Source: Hedera helix
Lineage: Eukaryota; Streptophyta; Magnoliopsida; Apiales; Araliaceae
DNA: 64,000 nucleotides
NCBI GenBank assembly: GCA_947179155.2
Contig: OX359264.1
Span: 8,348,501-8,412,500 of the forward strand
Reading direction: 5' to 3'
Part shown: piece by piece, positions 39,595 to 51,715 of the stretch
Position numbering within the stretch: position 1 is the stretch's first letter
How the letters are laid out: each line of letters begins with the position of its first letter
The notes under the pieces: generated by a model
What the model was told of the DNA's origin: nothing
Databases searched by the model: none
Seen by the model: only the letters and a program-made list of their open reading frames with translations
Translations under genes and position numbers: made by a program

Positions 39595-40663
39595 TTAATG
39601 GTTTCTAGCTATGTTTCTTTTAGTGCAATTCGTACTTGGATAATTATTTTGTACTCTTTTGTTATAGTATTAGATTTTGCAGCTTTTCGTTTACAAGGTT
39701 GAGTTTACCATTTTGTGTTTGTGATTTTTTGTGTTGTTTTAACGAGTTTTGGCTACAATTTGCAGTTACATTATTAATTAATATAACTGGTTTATATAGT
39801 CATTATGGTCCATGGGGACAGGGCAGATCAGCATTTGTTAGGTTCTGTTTCTTTTTGTCATTTTGAGAACATGGTTAACATTTCTGCATATACAAAGTCC
39901 AAGTTCTGTAAGAGAAGGTCATGGACAAAAAACAGGTGGTTACCCTTTTGGGGGGTGAACTTAAAAACATTAGAAGTTGCAGGTTTTTGGTTGGAAGGTT
40001 GAATTGGTGGTTTATTTGAAACAAAGAAATGTTGATCAATAATTAATATGCTTTAACCATCCATGCAAAATTCATATACCCATCTCTCGTGCCCTCTAGA
40101 ATTTATTGATAATTCATTTCATGTCATTTAGTTGCTAGATAACTTTATATTTTAATCCAACTCAAAGTTAGTTAGAAGCTCATTTAAAACAATAAAATTT
40201 TAAGATTGGCCCACTAGTTGCTTTAACGGAAGTGTGAATTGACCAATTTATTTCTCTAATAATTTGATAAAATAGTGAAAAATTGAAATTCTTGTATATA
40301 ACTGATAAATTATTAATTGTTTTCTATAATTTTTTAAAAATAAATTCGACCATGCAAATAAAATAACATATGATAATTTAAATCGTCAAAAAATATACTT
40401 ACTTTAAGTAGTTCAAATAAATTACTAATTGTACAACACAATCGCTATTCAAGTAAAAAGCTCAATTCTGTGATATTTTGGCACCTCAAGGGTGTAATCA
40501 AAAGAGAATTAGCGCGTTAGAGCCAACGAAGATGGGAGGAGAAGGAAATGATCTAATTAAAAAAGACGAGTAAGGGACGGGGAAGGGGGTTATGTAAAAA
40601 TTAGGTTCGACTTTCATAGCCCCAATGTGGAGAAAAAAATTGATTTAACAAGATAATAAGTAT

Positions 40664-40850
40664 AGGGAATTGATATTTTCACAAGATAATTTGATATTTT
40701 CATAATCAAATTAGCTTGTGGAAATATCAATTCCCAGATAATCGATATTTTCATAAGTTAATTTAATATTTTTGTAAGTGAATCTCATTTGATAAATCTT
40801 GTGAAGATATCAAATTAATTTGTAAAAATATCAATTTCCTAAGTATAAGG
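40664..40850. repeat. Inverted repeats of GGGAATTGATATTTTCACAAG
   Basis: GGGAATTGATATTTTCACAA is followed 45 bp later by its reverse complement, TTGTGGAAATATCAATTCCC. More copies of the same core continue to about 40850. Related sequence is at 21515-21575 and in the foldback at 35324-35488. Confidence 0.8.
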
Positions 40851-40989
40851 GAGAGATTGATGTTGATGGGAAGTAGGGACTCCTCCAATTTTTCCTACAT
40901 TCCAAATTTGGCCACCTAATCTGTTTTCATGTTTTGTGCCTGATATCCATCCCGCAACCATATTAGAAAATAAAAATCTTACAAAATAA

Positions 40990-41256
40990 TATACTCTTTT
41001 CATCCCGAATCAAATGTTCAGTTTTGATTTTTTAAGGTCAAGTTGACTATTTTTAAAACTAATTTTTGTACCATTTTTACCAAACTATAGGCGAAGAAAT
41101 TATAATTAAAAGAAAGTATATACAATTTACTATTAACCCAATTTTTATAATTTTAAAAATATATTTATATATACTTAATTATTAAGTCTTAAAATAGTTA
41201 ATTTGACTTTAAAAAAATTAAAACTTGACATTTAATTTGATACGGAAGAAGTAATA
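40990..41256. mobile_element. Stowaway-like MITE
   Basis: Left TACTCTTTTCATCCCGAATC and right TTTAATTTGATACGGAAGAAGTA are inverted. Inner arms GGTCAAGTTGACTATTTTTA and AAAATAGTTAATTTGACTTT match the other family copies. Confidence 0.75.
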
Positions 41257-41416
41257 AAAAATTCAAAATCTTAACAATATCTTACAAGTGAAATTTAAAA
41301 AGTCTTAAAGTCATAAATATGGAAATACACTTGAAATTAAAATCATATAATAGTAATATGTAAATATCTATGTTTGTAAAGGTGGTGGATTAATATATAT
41401 ATATATATATATATAT

Positions 41417-41623
41417 GAAAAATGTTATCTAAGTCAATTCCTTAGTCAGGTTTGGCTAAAACTACCCAACAAAACAACAGAGTTCTACCCCTAGGATTAA
41501 GTTAAATATATTTTTAGGTTTTATTTAAAAAAAATTAATAATTTTAAATTTTATACAAAATTACGTCGTTTTATTAAGTAATTTTAATTAAGTTTGACTA
41601 AGACTACCTTATATTACCTTTCC
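41417..41623. mobile_element. MITE embedded in (TA)n, copy B
   Basis: Left GTTATCTAAGTCAATTCCTT and right GACTAAGACTACCTTATATT form an inverted pair. The element is bounded directly by (AT)n on both sides and resembles the element at 13441-13637. Confidence 0.75.
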
Positions 41624-41629
41624 ATATAT

Positions 41630-42013
41630 ATATATATATATTTATAGGGGAATGATCCATAAAAAGTATTTGTTATGGAGCAAAAATGGGCAACCACTAT
41701 CTCTTATCATCTAATACAAGAATAAATAGTGGAGATTATAAGTGAATTTATGACATCCACTACTAATAGTAGTAGACGACGGATACATCCACTACTATTA
41801 ATAGCAGATCAGAGAATAAAAAAATTCAGTATCCACTACTAATAGTAGCGGATGTAATCTAATATAATCCATCATTTTCCACTATTATTAGTAGGGGATG
41901 ACTTAGTCATCCGCTACTATTAGCAACGGACAACGAACTTTAATTTTTTAATCTCGGTCGTTGATCCTTTTAATGGATGATATGAATGTTATTTGTCATA
42001 TACTGCTCTATAG

Positions 42014-42064
<51 letters not shown>
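41630..42064. repeat. Palindrome cluster between two (TA)n runs
   Basis: Between (AT)n at 41624-41640 and a long (AT)n at 42018-42064 lie four imperfect palindromes of the type ATCCACTACTAATAGTAGCG followed by GATG (near 41757, 41831, 41878, 41909). The block may be one inserted element using (TA)n as its target. Confidence 0.6.
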
Positions 42065-42066
<2 letters not shown>

Positions 42067-42799
42067 GACAATTTCATAATTTTTACAAGGCTTAAATATA
42101 GTTTACTATCCTGAATTATTACTTTTTTTCACTTTGATGATTTTTGCCTTTTAATTTTTTAATCATATGAGTAAAGTATTAATTTTTTTTAATTTTGTTC
42201 AAATTAAGCTATATATCATAAAATTGGTGACATAACCCCACTAGTGGGGTCATAGGCAGCTGATATGTCAACAGATTGCATATGTGGACAAAATTAATAA
42301 AATAGGCTGGGGCTAAATTTGGCATTTGACTTATTCTTCTTCCTAAAAGCTATCTGACTTCTTCCCAAAATTCCAGCAAATCCAATTGTATCGATTATCA
42401 AAATCTAAAGGAATAAGATCAAGTATTTACAAACCTCTTCAAAATCGTATCGATTAACAAAATCGAAACACTAAAATCGAAATTAAGCAATTATATTCCT
42501 CTAAAATCTAATCTTTCCAAAACTTATTTCTGGTCGCCGTTTTCATTCAATCTCATGCTCTGTTCTCTCTCTTCTTCCAATCTCTTTATTTTGGAGTTCA
42601 AACTCCTGTTCAAAATCACAGATTAGAAAATCTCTTAGATCTAAAACACAAATTCACATCATTTTTTCGACGTAAATATTTTGAGACGGGGCTCTGTCAA
42701 TAGCTTTAATCTCATTGCCCAAACGACTCGATTTCGGTTTCTTCTGTTCGTTAACGACTTATAAGTCGGTCAACGAACTTATAAGTCATTAAGTCAATA

Positions 42800-43180
42800 A
42801 TCCTGTTTGTTTGCAGCTTTTTTTTTGACTTATAAGTCGAAAAAAAAGTCAAAAAAAAAAGCAAGTATTTGTGACTTAAAAAAAATGACTTATAAGTCAT
42901 TTTTTTTAAGTTGGTCAGCTGTCATGAAATGACAAAATTGCCCCTCCTTGTTTTTTTTCTCTTCTTCTTACTAAAGGACATTTTAGTAATTTTCACATTT
43001 TACTTCACTTATAAGTCATTATTACCCGAACACATCCACAACTATTACTTATAATTTCCGACTTATAAGTAAAAATACTCCCGAACACTTTTACTTATAA
43101 ATCTACTAAAATTTTAACTTATAAATCTACTAAAATTTTAACTTTAAGTCAAAAAAAAAAGTCATTCCCGAACGGGCCCT
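42800..43180. mobile_element. Probable MITE rich in GACTTATAAGTC palindromes
   Basis: It starts near TCCTGTTTGTTTGCAGC and ends TCATTCCCGAACGGGCCC. The palindrome GACTTATAAGTC or close variants occurs at least four times. Confidence 0.55.
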
Positions 43181-43864
43181 AAGTCTTCCTTAAGAAGTTT
43201 CAATTTAAGAAGTTTCAATTTGCAGTATAGCATAGAATCATTTACGTTTAGCTACATACTTTACAAATGGAAAAGAATGTTGTTGCCTTGTATCCCCCTA
43301 CTATCCAAAACCAGTGTCACATGCTTGAAGGTTGGTCTTACAAAGAACATCTGGGAATAACTCCTCTCAATGTAGCGACAACCAAAGCTATCAATCCTCG
43401 ACAGGCAAATGGATTTCGTCTCAATTTGTCTGTTTAATTCTTTGTTCAATTTGGACGTCTGTCCCTGCTTTGGGCCTTTTATCGGTAGGAATTTTCATTC
43501 TTTTGCAAGATTGATTCCTCCTTGAGTGCTTGATTTGCCTTTTGGTTCTCGATTTCATCGATTAAGATTTCTGTACTGGGTTTTGTCTTTTCTCGCTCCT
43601 AGGGTTTGAGTGTGGTTTGCTACCTTTGCTGTGGGTCTGGCCTTTGTGATTGTTTTCTTTTTGTGTCTGCATGTTGCGGGGGTTTGAATCGGTTTCAGTC
43701 GACTTTGTTCCATTTTCTCTGGCAAATTACTTTTGGTTTATCCTTTTTCGGCCGACGTGTCTTTGGTTTCATAAACAAAATGTTATATTTACATTTTTGC
43801 CCTTTTAAAATATTAAAATAATAAAAATAAATTAAATAAATATTTTTTAAAAGAAAAATTCTAG

Positions 43865-44014
43865 ACTTACCTATTTTTTTTACCCTATTTTTTACCCACA
43901 TATAAGACAAATGAGTGTGACCCCACTCATTTGGATTAAAGATGAAATGAGGTGAGGTCATACCTATTTGTCTTATATACGAGTAAGAAAATTGGGTAAG
44001 AAAAATGAGTAAGT
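43865..44014. mobile_element. Foldback MITE
   Basis: ACTTACCTATTTTTTTTACC through ACCCACATATAAGACAAATG is matched over about 60 bp by the reverse complement of the right arm ending TTGGGTAAGAAAAATGAGTA. Confidence 0.8.
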
Positions 44015-44149
44015 GCAGAAACACTCTTTTTAAAAACATGCCATCACTGATATCTTATGTGTCTTTTACAACGTCATCAATTAATGATGTGGCGGTTTCA
44101 ATTAAACTAAAATGGAAAAAAAATTAGAAAAATTCTAAATTTACCCGAA

Positions 44150-44460
44150 AAAATTAATTGGATGCTAGCCAACCGGTTGAATGAATAAATCTTGAATTAT
44201 GAGTTTAGCGGTTTAATGCAAATCCGGTTCAATTAGGAAGTGGCCGCCAATAACAGAGTGACCAAGCAACAATGTCCTGATAGTTTTAATTGAAACCCAA
44301 TTTAATTTAGGAAAGTAAATATCCTTTTCTCTAATTCAAACAAGATCTCTTAATTGCTAGTCAAGTAATTAATATGTGTTAGATTCATTTGTTTCTTGAT
44401 ATGGTCAGCTTCAGATTTAACCCCTTTTCCTAAATCCATATATAAGTTAGTCCCTCATAT
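44150..44460 (+). pseudogene. Duplicate B3 promoter block without its gene
   Basis: The order CGGTTGAATG, TGAATTATG, GCGGTTTAAT, AGCAACAATGTCC, GTTTTAATTGAAACCCAATT, AAGATCTCTTAATTG and a TATATAA at 44439-44445 matches the B3 promoter at 38385-38700. No B3 coding sequence follows. The 3' continuation is unlike the B3 gene and is interrupted at 44697 by the hAT element. Confidence 0.7.
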
Positions 44461-44989
44461 CGCTCACCGACATTACTACTACGCGTTACACATTATTTTA
44501 ATAATATATTTGATTTTAAAAAATTGAATATATTATTATAATAACATGATATATATTCATTAGCTGCACTGGTTTAATATTATGTATTGTATAAATAGTT
44601 ACAATGGTTTGTTTTAAACAATGCACTTCTATGCGAATAATTGTAATTTTTTGTTCTAAGCAGTTCAACTCTTTTCACTAGCCTGTGTTAGACCGGCTAG
44701 GACGGAGTAAAAAACGAATAAAACTGAATAACTGAACATAAATGATTTTTTTTAACCGAATTATTTCGATTATTTTCTCTAATTCGGTAATAACCGTTTT
44801 AATATTTCGATATTTGAATATAAATACGGTTATTGAAAATTTGCTATTCGGTTAACCGAATAACCAAATAGATTAAAAAAAATAATTAAGTCTTAAAGTT
44901 ACTTACTTTACTCTTACACTGATAAACCGAATAGATAAAAAAAAAAAATATTAACTCACAACTCACACACTCTCTCTCACTCTTAGACT

Positions 44990-45232
44990 CACTCTCTCAA
45001 AGTCTTAGTTGACAGCCACAACCAAATCCCTACCTTGACTCTGCTCCGCTCTGGCACAGCCTCTCCCCCACTCTGACAGTCCGACCTCCACGATTCCACC
45101 ACCTACGGCCTCTCTAGTCTCCGCGATTTCCTCCTTCGGCGCGCTCTGTGTGCCTCTCAACTCTCAAGTCTCAGATTTCTTCTCTCACGAGTCACGAAGT
45201 GAACAGTGAACACCTCAAGCTCGACGTCGAAG
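44990..45232 (+). other. Probable non-coding first exon of the hAT transposase
   Basis: A CT-rich, comparatively GC-rich leader ends at a donor, GTCGAAG|GTATTG. The next acceptor in register is ACTTTCAG at 48427, immediately before the ATG of the transposase frame. Inferred from splice motifs only. Confidence 0.55.
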
Positions 45233-45924
45233 GTATTGTAAACTTGTAGTCTCTGTTTCTCTCAAAAATCTAGGGTTCATCAGTTCATGAATCATGAGTC
45301 ATTCAAAGTTGTAATAAAAATATATATTTATTTATAAAAATTACGTGAAGCCTACCTAACTACATGCTTGGATTCATATTTTAGTCCTTGAATTGGTGTT
45401 GGAACTTACCACTATTTGCTTTTAATTGGTGTTAGTTCTTGTCAGATTCATGAAATTTTACAGTTCTGGACCTCTGGTTTGGCTTGATAATATACCTTGG
45501 CCATGTGTATATGTTACATACTTACATTGTTACCTGTACCTGACATCTTATAATTTGTGTCAAACTGCGAGACATTCAAAAGAATGGGGACAAAGTCTAA
45601 AATAGAAAAAAAAATCTCTTATTTAAAGTGAGGGAATAATTTGAACTTCCTCATTACTTGAGAAAAGGAAGAGTAAGTAATGAGGAAGAGAATACTATTC
45701 TTTTATGTTTCTTCATACTTCTAAAAATAAAATACATTAAAAAAATTATATTTTAATTCATATTACAATAACTTTAACATATAAAAAGTTTAATAAAAAA
45801 AATAAAAAATAAACAGTTCTCTTTTTGTTCATTTTCATAAACAATGATCATCATAATTAATCAAATGTATTGTAGTTGTTATTATGGGATATGCCTGCTA
45901 CTGGATTTCTTCAACTAAAGCCAA

Positions 45925-47888
45925 TGTAGACACCCAAATTTTGCACTTCTGTAGTAACCCTGGCAGGAGGGCAAAATCGTCACTTGACCCGACATGCGAA
46001 AAGGAAGGTGGACCCCAACACAAAGTCACCCCAACGACTTATGGTCAAAGCCGCCACAACGAACAACGAGCATCAGGTTACTTGAGGCAAGACAAACAGT
46101 TGATCCAGAAGAACCTGATTTGATCACAAAAGATGACTAATGACCACTACGCCTACGATAGTCGGGGGTCTTGCTCCCCGGTGAGCGAGCGGCTGCCCAG
46201 CTCGCCGGTGAGCTGGCGGGGGTGTAAGGGGGCAGCGCCCCCTGGAAGCCAAGCACAAAGAGCAATTTCTATATCAAGTAACAGCCTTCTGAAATAATGC
46301 AGCAAAAAATGATGATTTAAGACTGCGTGACAAGAAAATCGAGAAAAGGAAGCCAGGCAGCCGCAGATGCATCTGTGGCCAAGGACAAGTGACATTTTTT
46401 GTGGCTCGAGGAAACACACGGCAGCCGAGGCTTCGGCGCGAACGGCAACAGTAGGCAGCCGCAGATGCATCTGCGGCCAGCCACAGATGCACATGCGGCT
46501 GCTCTCAGTCAGCTATACAACGCCATTGTTGCAGCCGAGAGCAAGAGAAGGAAAAAAAATAAGAAAAAGAGAGAGAGAAAGGCGACGGGAGAGAGAAAAA
46601 AAGAGAGAAGAAGTGAGATTTTTCCATATTTTGTACAATCTTTATACTAGGTATTGTATCCTAGTTAATCTCCAAGTGTTAAAACGTTTATTTTATCATT
46701 TGGAATGTGAAAAAAATCCGAGTTTCATAGTTTCGTTGTGTTTTATCTAGTAAATCTTTTAGATCTAGTTTTATTTTGTTCTTATTGTATTTTGTTGGGT
46801 GGATCTACTGTAGATCCGAAAATATTTGGTGCATTGCTATTTAAATAATTTGATTTTGTGTACTTTGAAGTTAGATCCAATGTAGTCAATATATGTTGTA
46901 GATCTGTGGATTAGGGACGGTTAGGGAGGATTTATTGCGGATGGAATCTCCTCCTAACCTCCCGATGATATCCTTTTAGTTTATTTCATAGTTTTTGCGT
47001 ATGTAGCGATCGTGAGGCGCCTGTATGTAAATATGTAATTTTTTGGGCCTTAAAACGACATCTAGTCGAAAATCGGGTTTAAGGCCCCGTGATAATGAAA
47101 TGTGCGATTATGGGTGTTTGGGGTTATTTGGGTGGCTCACATGCCCATGAATAGCCTCAACGCTATTTTAATGCTTGATTTTCCTTTTCGACATGAAAAA
47201 TGGATTTTGGAATGAAAAGATGAAGATTTTCATAAAATCAATCAAAGTAGGATATTAGATCACGCTTAGGCTAAAATAAAATCGAAAGTATCGGATTAGC
47301 TCCATTCCTATTTGGCGAAGGATTCGAAAATCTTATTTTCACAAATGTCATCATCAAAGACTTTGTTATCAAAAAAACGAAAACTTAAAAATGAACTTTC
47401 AAAGAACGAATCGAATCCTTCGTACATAGGGTCAACGAGTTTTCAGAAGTACTTTCGAGAAATAAAGCATTCCAACAATTTTCATAGGCACACACACATA
47501 CACACGCGCACAAACACACATTTTAGGATTTAAAGGAAAGGAAAGCATTAAGATAGCGATAACCGTATTTCACGGAAGTCGGGGGGTGCCTAACACCTTC
47601 CCCTAGCTTAAGCAAGCCCCCGAACGCTATGAATGTTGGTTTGCGGACCAATCAATTCGGAGTCACATATGAGCCATTACGATTACGAAAACAAAATTCG
47701 AATGAGTTGGTACATCCATTTCAAATATACCAACTGGCGGCTTTGGTCAATTGGCTCATCATAAAATCGATCTTTCAAACCCCGTTGATATTCAAGTCAA
47801 CCCTTTTCAAAATCACATCTTAAATCCAAAGGCTAAAATTGGAAAGGGTATAAATATTAAAAAAGAAACGACTTTCCTGGCGTCGACA
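45925..47888 (+). mobile_element. Solo LTR, 1.96 kb, inside the hAT intron
   Basis: It starts TGTAGACACC and ends GGCGTCGACA (TGTAGAC inverted against GTCGACA). The flanks GCCAA and TCCAA agree in four of five bases as a target duplication. Typical LTR content includes the GGGGTGCCTAACACCTTCCC block near 47583. No gag or pol frames are present. GC-rich palindromes GCAGATGCATCTGCGGC lie at 46360-46500. Confidence 0.75.
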
Positions 47889-48427
47889 TCCAAGCTAAGT
47901 TAAGGAGAGAAACTGCATATCCCCAGATTTACGGAGGAAAGATTTACAAAAATGTACACTTCATTGAATAAAAAGTAGTAAAGTCCAACCTGCAAATATT
48001 TCTCTCTTTTTCACAGATGTTCTCCTCAATACACATTTAACAAATGTAGTAAAAAAATGCAGTTTTTCTTCCTTTGTACAATTACAATATAATTTTGCTT
48101 ATAAGATGCATGTATAACTAATAATCCAAAACAGATTATGTACTACTTGAACATGCTTCACTATTTATGTCACATATATGTAGGCCCTGTTCTCTCTGTT
48201 TGCATTGCTGCTTTCATTTCATGGTGTAGTTTGTGTAGGTAATTTGATAGTTTGTTTGTAATCTAGTTCAGAGCAGACATGACTATTTTGGTAAAAAAAA
48301 TTGGAAGATTTTTATCATTGAAGTTTTCATAGATCCATTAAAGTAGAAAAGTACCCAAAACGAAAGCTACATGTTTGTGTTAATTAACTTATTTGTTAAT
48401 CTAATTTGATTTGTTTGAAACTTTCAG

Positions 48428-50660
48428 ATGATGTCAAAGAGTGTTTTAAATGATTTGCAAATGGTGGATGATACAAACGAGCCTAACCTTGATGCAATTG
48501 GAGATGGGAAAAAGTCGGGTGGTAGTGTTCCCACCAATAAAGAGACTGGGCCAAAGGAAACCATGACAAGTACAAAGACTACAGGCCAGTCAGAAAGTGT
48601 AAGAATGCAAAGAAAGAGGATGACACCTAGATCCAAAATGTGGACTGAGGGGCACTTCATTCCAGTTAAAGATACAGATGGTATTATCATCAAAGGTAAG
48701 TGCACTTACTGTGGAAAAGAATTAGGTGCTGATACATCTTCTAACGACACTACTGGTTTAAGAAATCACTTTAGAACTTGTAAAAAAAAATCCTAACAAC
48801 ATGGATAAATCTCAGCCCCAACTTGTAGGGATTACAGAGGGTGAGGGGGGGGGGGGGGGGGGGCAAGTGAGAGTTCACTCACCGCTTGGAGGTTTGACCA
48901 AGAAGCTGTTAGGGCAGCCGTTACTTACCATCTTATTGTAGATGAGCTTTCTTTCAAACATGTTGAGAATGAGGGTTTTAAACGACTTATGCAAGTTGCA
49001 TGTCTTAGGTTTCAGTTGCCTTCACGTTTTACATTTGCTAGAGATTGTATTCGTTTGTATGATAATGAGAAAATTAAATTGAAAGCAATCCTTAGAAAAA
49101 GTTGTGAACGCGTTTGCCTCACTACTGATTCTTGGACTTCTAATCAACGCTTGAATTATATGTGTCTTACTACACATTTTATTGATGAAAATTAGAAATT
49201 ACACAAGAAAGTCTTAAATTTTTGAACCATCACAAGTCATAAGGGGAAAGACATTGGGGAAATGGTTGAGTGTTGTCTAAAAGAGTGGGGACTTTCTAAG
49301 GTTATGACACTTACTGTAGATAATGCTAGCTCAAATGATACTGCAGCGGCGTACTTGAGAGATAGATGTACATCTTAAAAAACCAATGTCTTAAGTGGTA
49401 AGTTCATTCACATGAGATGTATAACTCACATTATTAATCTTATTGTGAATGATGGGTTGAAGTTGATTGAAAAATCTGTTGAGACAATTAGGCAAGCAGT
49501 GAAGTATGCAAAACAATCTCCGGCTAGGCTTAAGTCATTTAAGGATTGTATTGATTATTGTGGTCTTCAAGACAAGAAAGGCTTAAGTCTAGATTGTCCA
49601 ACTAGATGGAACTCTACTTACTTGATGTTAAGTTCGGCCTTAAAGTACAAAGAAGCTTTTGATCGGTTCAGATTTGAAGATCGTGGCTTTGAAAAAGAGA
49701 TGGGGTAAACACATTCCAACGGACTCGGATTGGAATAGAGCTAAATTATTTGTGAGATTTTTAGAACACTTTTATAATCTAACTGTTCGTATTTCAGGGT
49801 CATCTTATGTCACATCTAATAATGCATTTCAGGAAATAAGTGACACTTATATTATGTTGGGTGAGTGGGAGCCAAAGCAATGGAAAAAAAAAATGATAAG
49901 TATTGGGAAACTGTTACAAAGATGAACATGTTGTTGTATATTTTCATTGTGCTTGATCCTCGGTATAAGTTGAGTTTTCTTCAATTTGGTTTAGAACAAA
50001 TGTATGGAGATGGTGAAAGTCAAGTTGAAGATCCGTTGGAGGGCGTGGAAGTAGATCTTCATTTTGACATTGATAATGAAAATAGAGATTGAGAATATCA
50101 AGCAATTAACACGACCACGGGGATGGAGATTGTCGAGGGTGTCAAGAGAGCAATGGAGGATTTGTTTAATGAGTACAAAAGAAAATTTTCTAATCAAGAA
50201 AGTGAAAAATCAAGTATAAGTAATATGTCATCCCAATGTTCTATTGTTATGGAATCACAACATACAAATAGACTTGCGAAAAAGTTCAAAAGGCAAAGAA
50301 CTGAAGGATACTTATAGACAAATTGGAATTGGACAAGTACCTAAATGAAGATGTAGAAGATGTCGATGATACTTTTGACATTTTGGGGTGGTGAAAACTT
50401 AATAGTGCAATATTCTCTATCCTTGCACATATTGCCCGTGGCGTGATGGTTATTCCCATTTCTACCATTGTTTCGGAGTCCACATTTAGCACGGGAGGGT
50501 GCATTCTTGATGCATTTAGAAGTTCAGTCTCCTAATATGGTTGAAGCTCTCATATGTACTCAAGATTGGATTAAAATGAAGAATCATATTAATGTGAAAG
50601 AAGATAACGACTTTGTTGATAAACTTAAGAGTGGTAATAGTTTTTGTTGTTGTATTTATT
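48428..50660 (+). pseudogene. Decayed BED zinc finger hAT transposase
   Basis: The family order is complete but split over several frames. A BED finger lies near 48690-48780 (CTYCGKE, then LRNHFRTC). The catalytic fold follows with TTDSWTS near 49130, TVDNASSND near 49315, MRCITHIINLIVNDG near 49412 and DCPTRWNSTYLML near 49590. ILDPRYK-like sequence is near 49950, and the C-terminal dimerisation region at 50400-50600 is broken. Frames shift at an A run near 48785, at a 19-base G tract, near 49705 and near 49890; in-frame stops occur at 49193, 49228 and 49376. The relatives are plant BED-hAT proteins of the RICESLEEPER/DAYSLEEPER type. The copy cannot make an intact transposase. Confidence 0.92.
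48845..48863. repeat. 19-base poly-G tract in the transposase remnant
   Basis: Uninterrupted G run at the position where the reading frame shifts. Confidence 0.95.
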
Positions 50661-51715
50661 GAATTAATAAAGAAATATGTAAATATAATGTGTTTATAAT
50701 ATGTTTTCTCATTTTCAGCAATGTCCAAGTTGAGCCTTGCTACTAACGATGCCAATGTTTATGTGACTCAACTTGATTAATGAGGTAAATTTGAAGTGTA
50801 TATTATCAGAGTAATTACTTGTTAAGTGCAAGTTATTTTATTTTATTTTTAAATGTTTGGCTGTTTTATTATTGAACCCTTGGAGAGAATGATTAGTCAT
50901 AAAGCCCTGTGACAAAATTATTTGAATGGGGAACTATGATTTGAGATGCAAATTTAAATGATAGATTGAGGTGTTGTGGATTCTTGGTGCTTGATTCGTG
51001 ATGTTGGCTCCAGAACGTTGCAATGGTTACTAAATGATGAGATTTATTCTAGGATATGATTATAAGAACCTTGCTTGTTGCAATATATGTAGTAGCATAA
51101 ACTATGAGATTTATTCACATTATCATGCTTAATAGGACAGTAAGAAAACATTAAACACTTGGTGGAAAACATCTATGATATTTTTATAATTGGCAATAAA
51201 CCATATATTTGTTGTCCAAGTTTGATAAAGTCATGATATTTTTATAATTGGCAGTGTTGCTGTGTACTGCTGCTGCCTGCTGCATATTGTTGCTGACTGC
51301 TGCTGCAGTACTACTGCTACATGTTGTTGAATGTTGAGTGATGACTGCTGGCCTGCTGCAACCTGCAATGTCGTTGCTAGATTAATTAGACTTTGTTAAG
51401 TCATAATTTAGATTATGTATTATTAATTTTAAACTATTAAACTTTGTTAAGGTTATGAATTATTATGGTTGTTAATTGTTGTTAATCATTAATTAAAAAC
51501 TCTAGTATTGCTAAATTGAAATGAATCTGTTTGTTTGATAAAATGGAGATTAATTTCGGTTATTAACCGAAATAAATGAATTGTATATTCGGTTATTTGG
51601 TAGTTCGGTTATTTATAAATTCGGGTAGTAAAATTTAGAGTATTTCAGTATTCGGTTATATTCTAATAGACTATTCGATTCGGATATAACCGAATTGCTT
51701 AGTCCTAAGACCGGC

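Larger units (their letters stand above)
39595..44149. other. Intergenic, MITE-dense stretch
   Basis: No supported gene. It contains the MITEs listed separately, inverted-repeat motifs around 40664-40850 and 41757-41935, (AT)n runs, and unassigned sequence near 43190-43860. Confidence 0.7.
44698..51707 (+). mobile_element. Complete 7.0 kb hAT element, transposase broken
   Basis: The element begins TAGGACGGAG and ends AGTCCTA, an inverted terminal repeat of about 6-10 bp. It is flanked by the exact 8 bp AGACCGGC at 44690-44697 and 51708-51715. Subterminal CGGTTAACCG/AACCGAATAACCG-type repeats occur near both ends, as in plant hAT elements. Inside are a non-coding first exon, an intron carrying a solo LTR, and a decayed BED-hAT transposase on the plus strand. 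Confidence 0.92.

Noticed and set aside
43261..43821. Short frames on both strands downstream of the MITE at 43180
   Set aside because: No domain, no splice structure that joins them and no codon pattern of a gene. Probably old non-coding sequence.
46153..46750. Several overlapping open frames rich in RCICG, PQMHLRLP and similar
   Set aside because: They are translations of the GC-rich palindromes inside the solo LTR. No family resemblance and no consistent frame.
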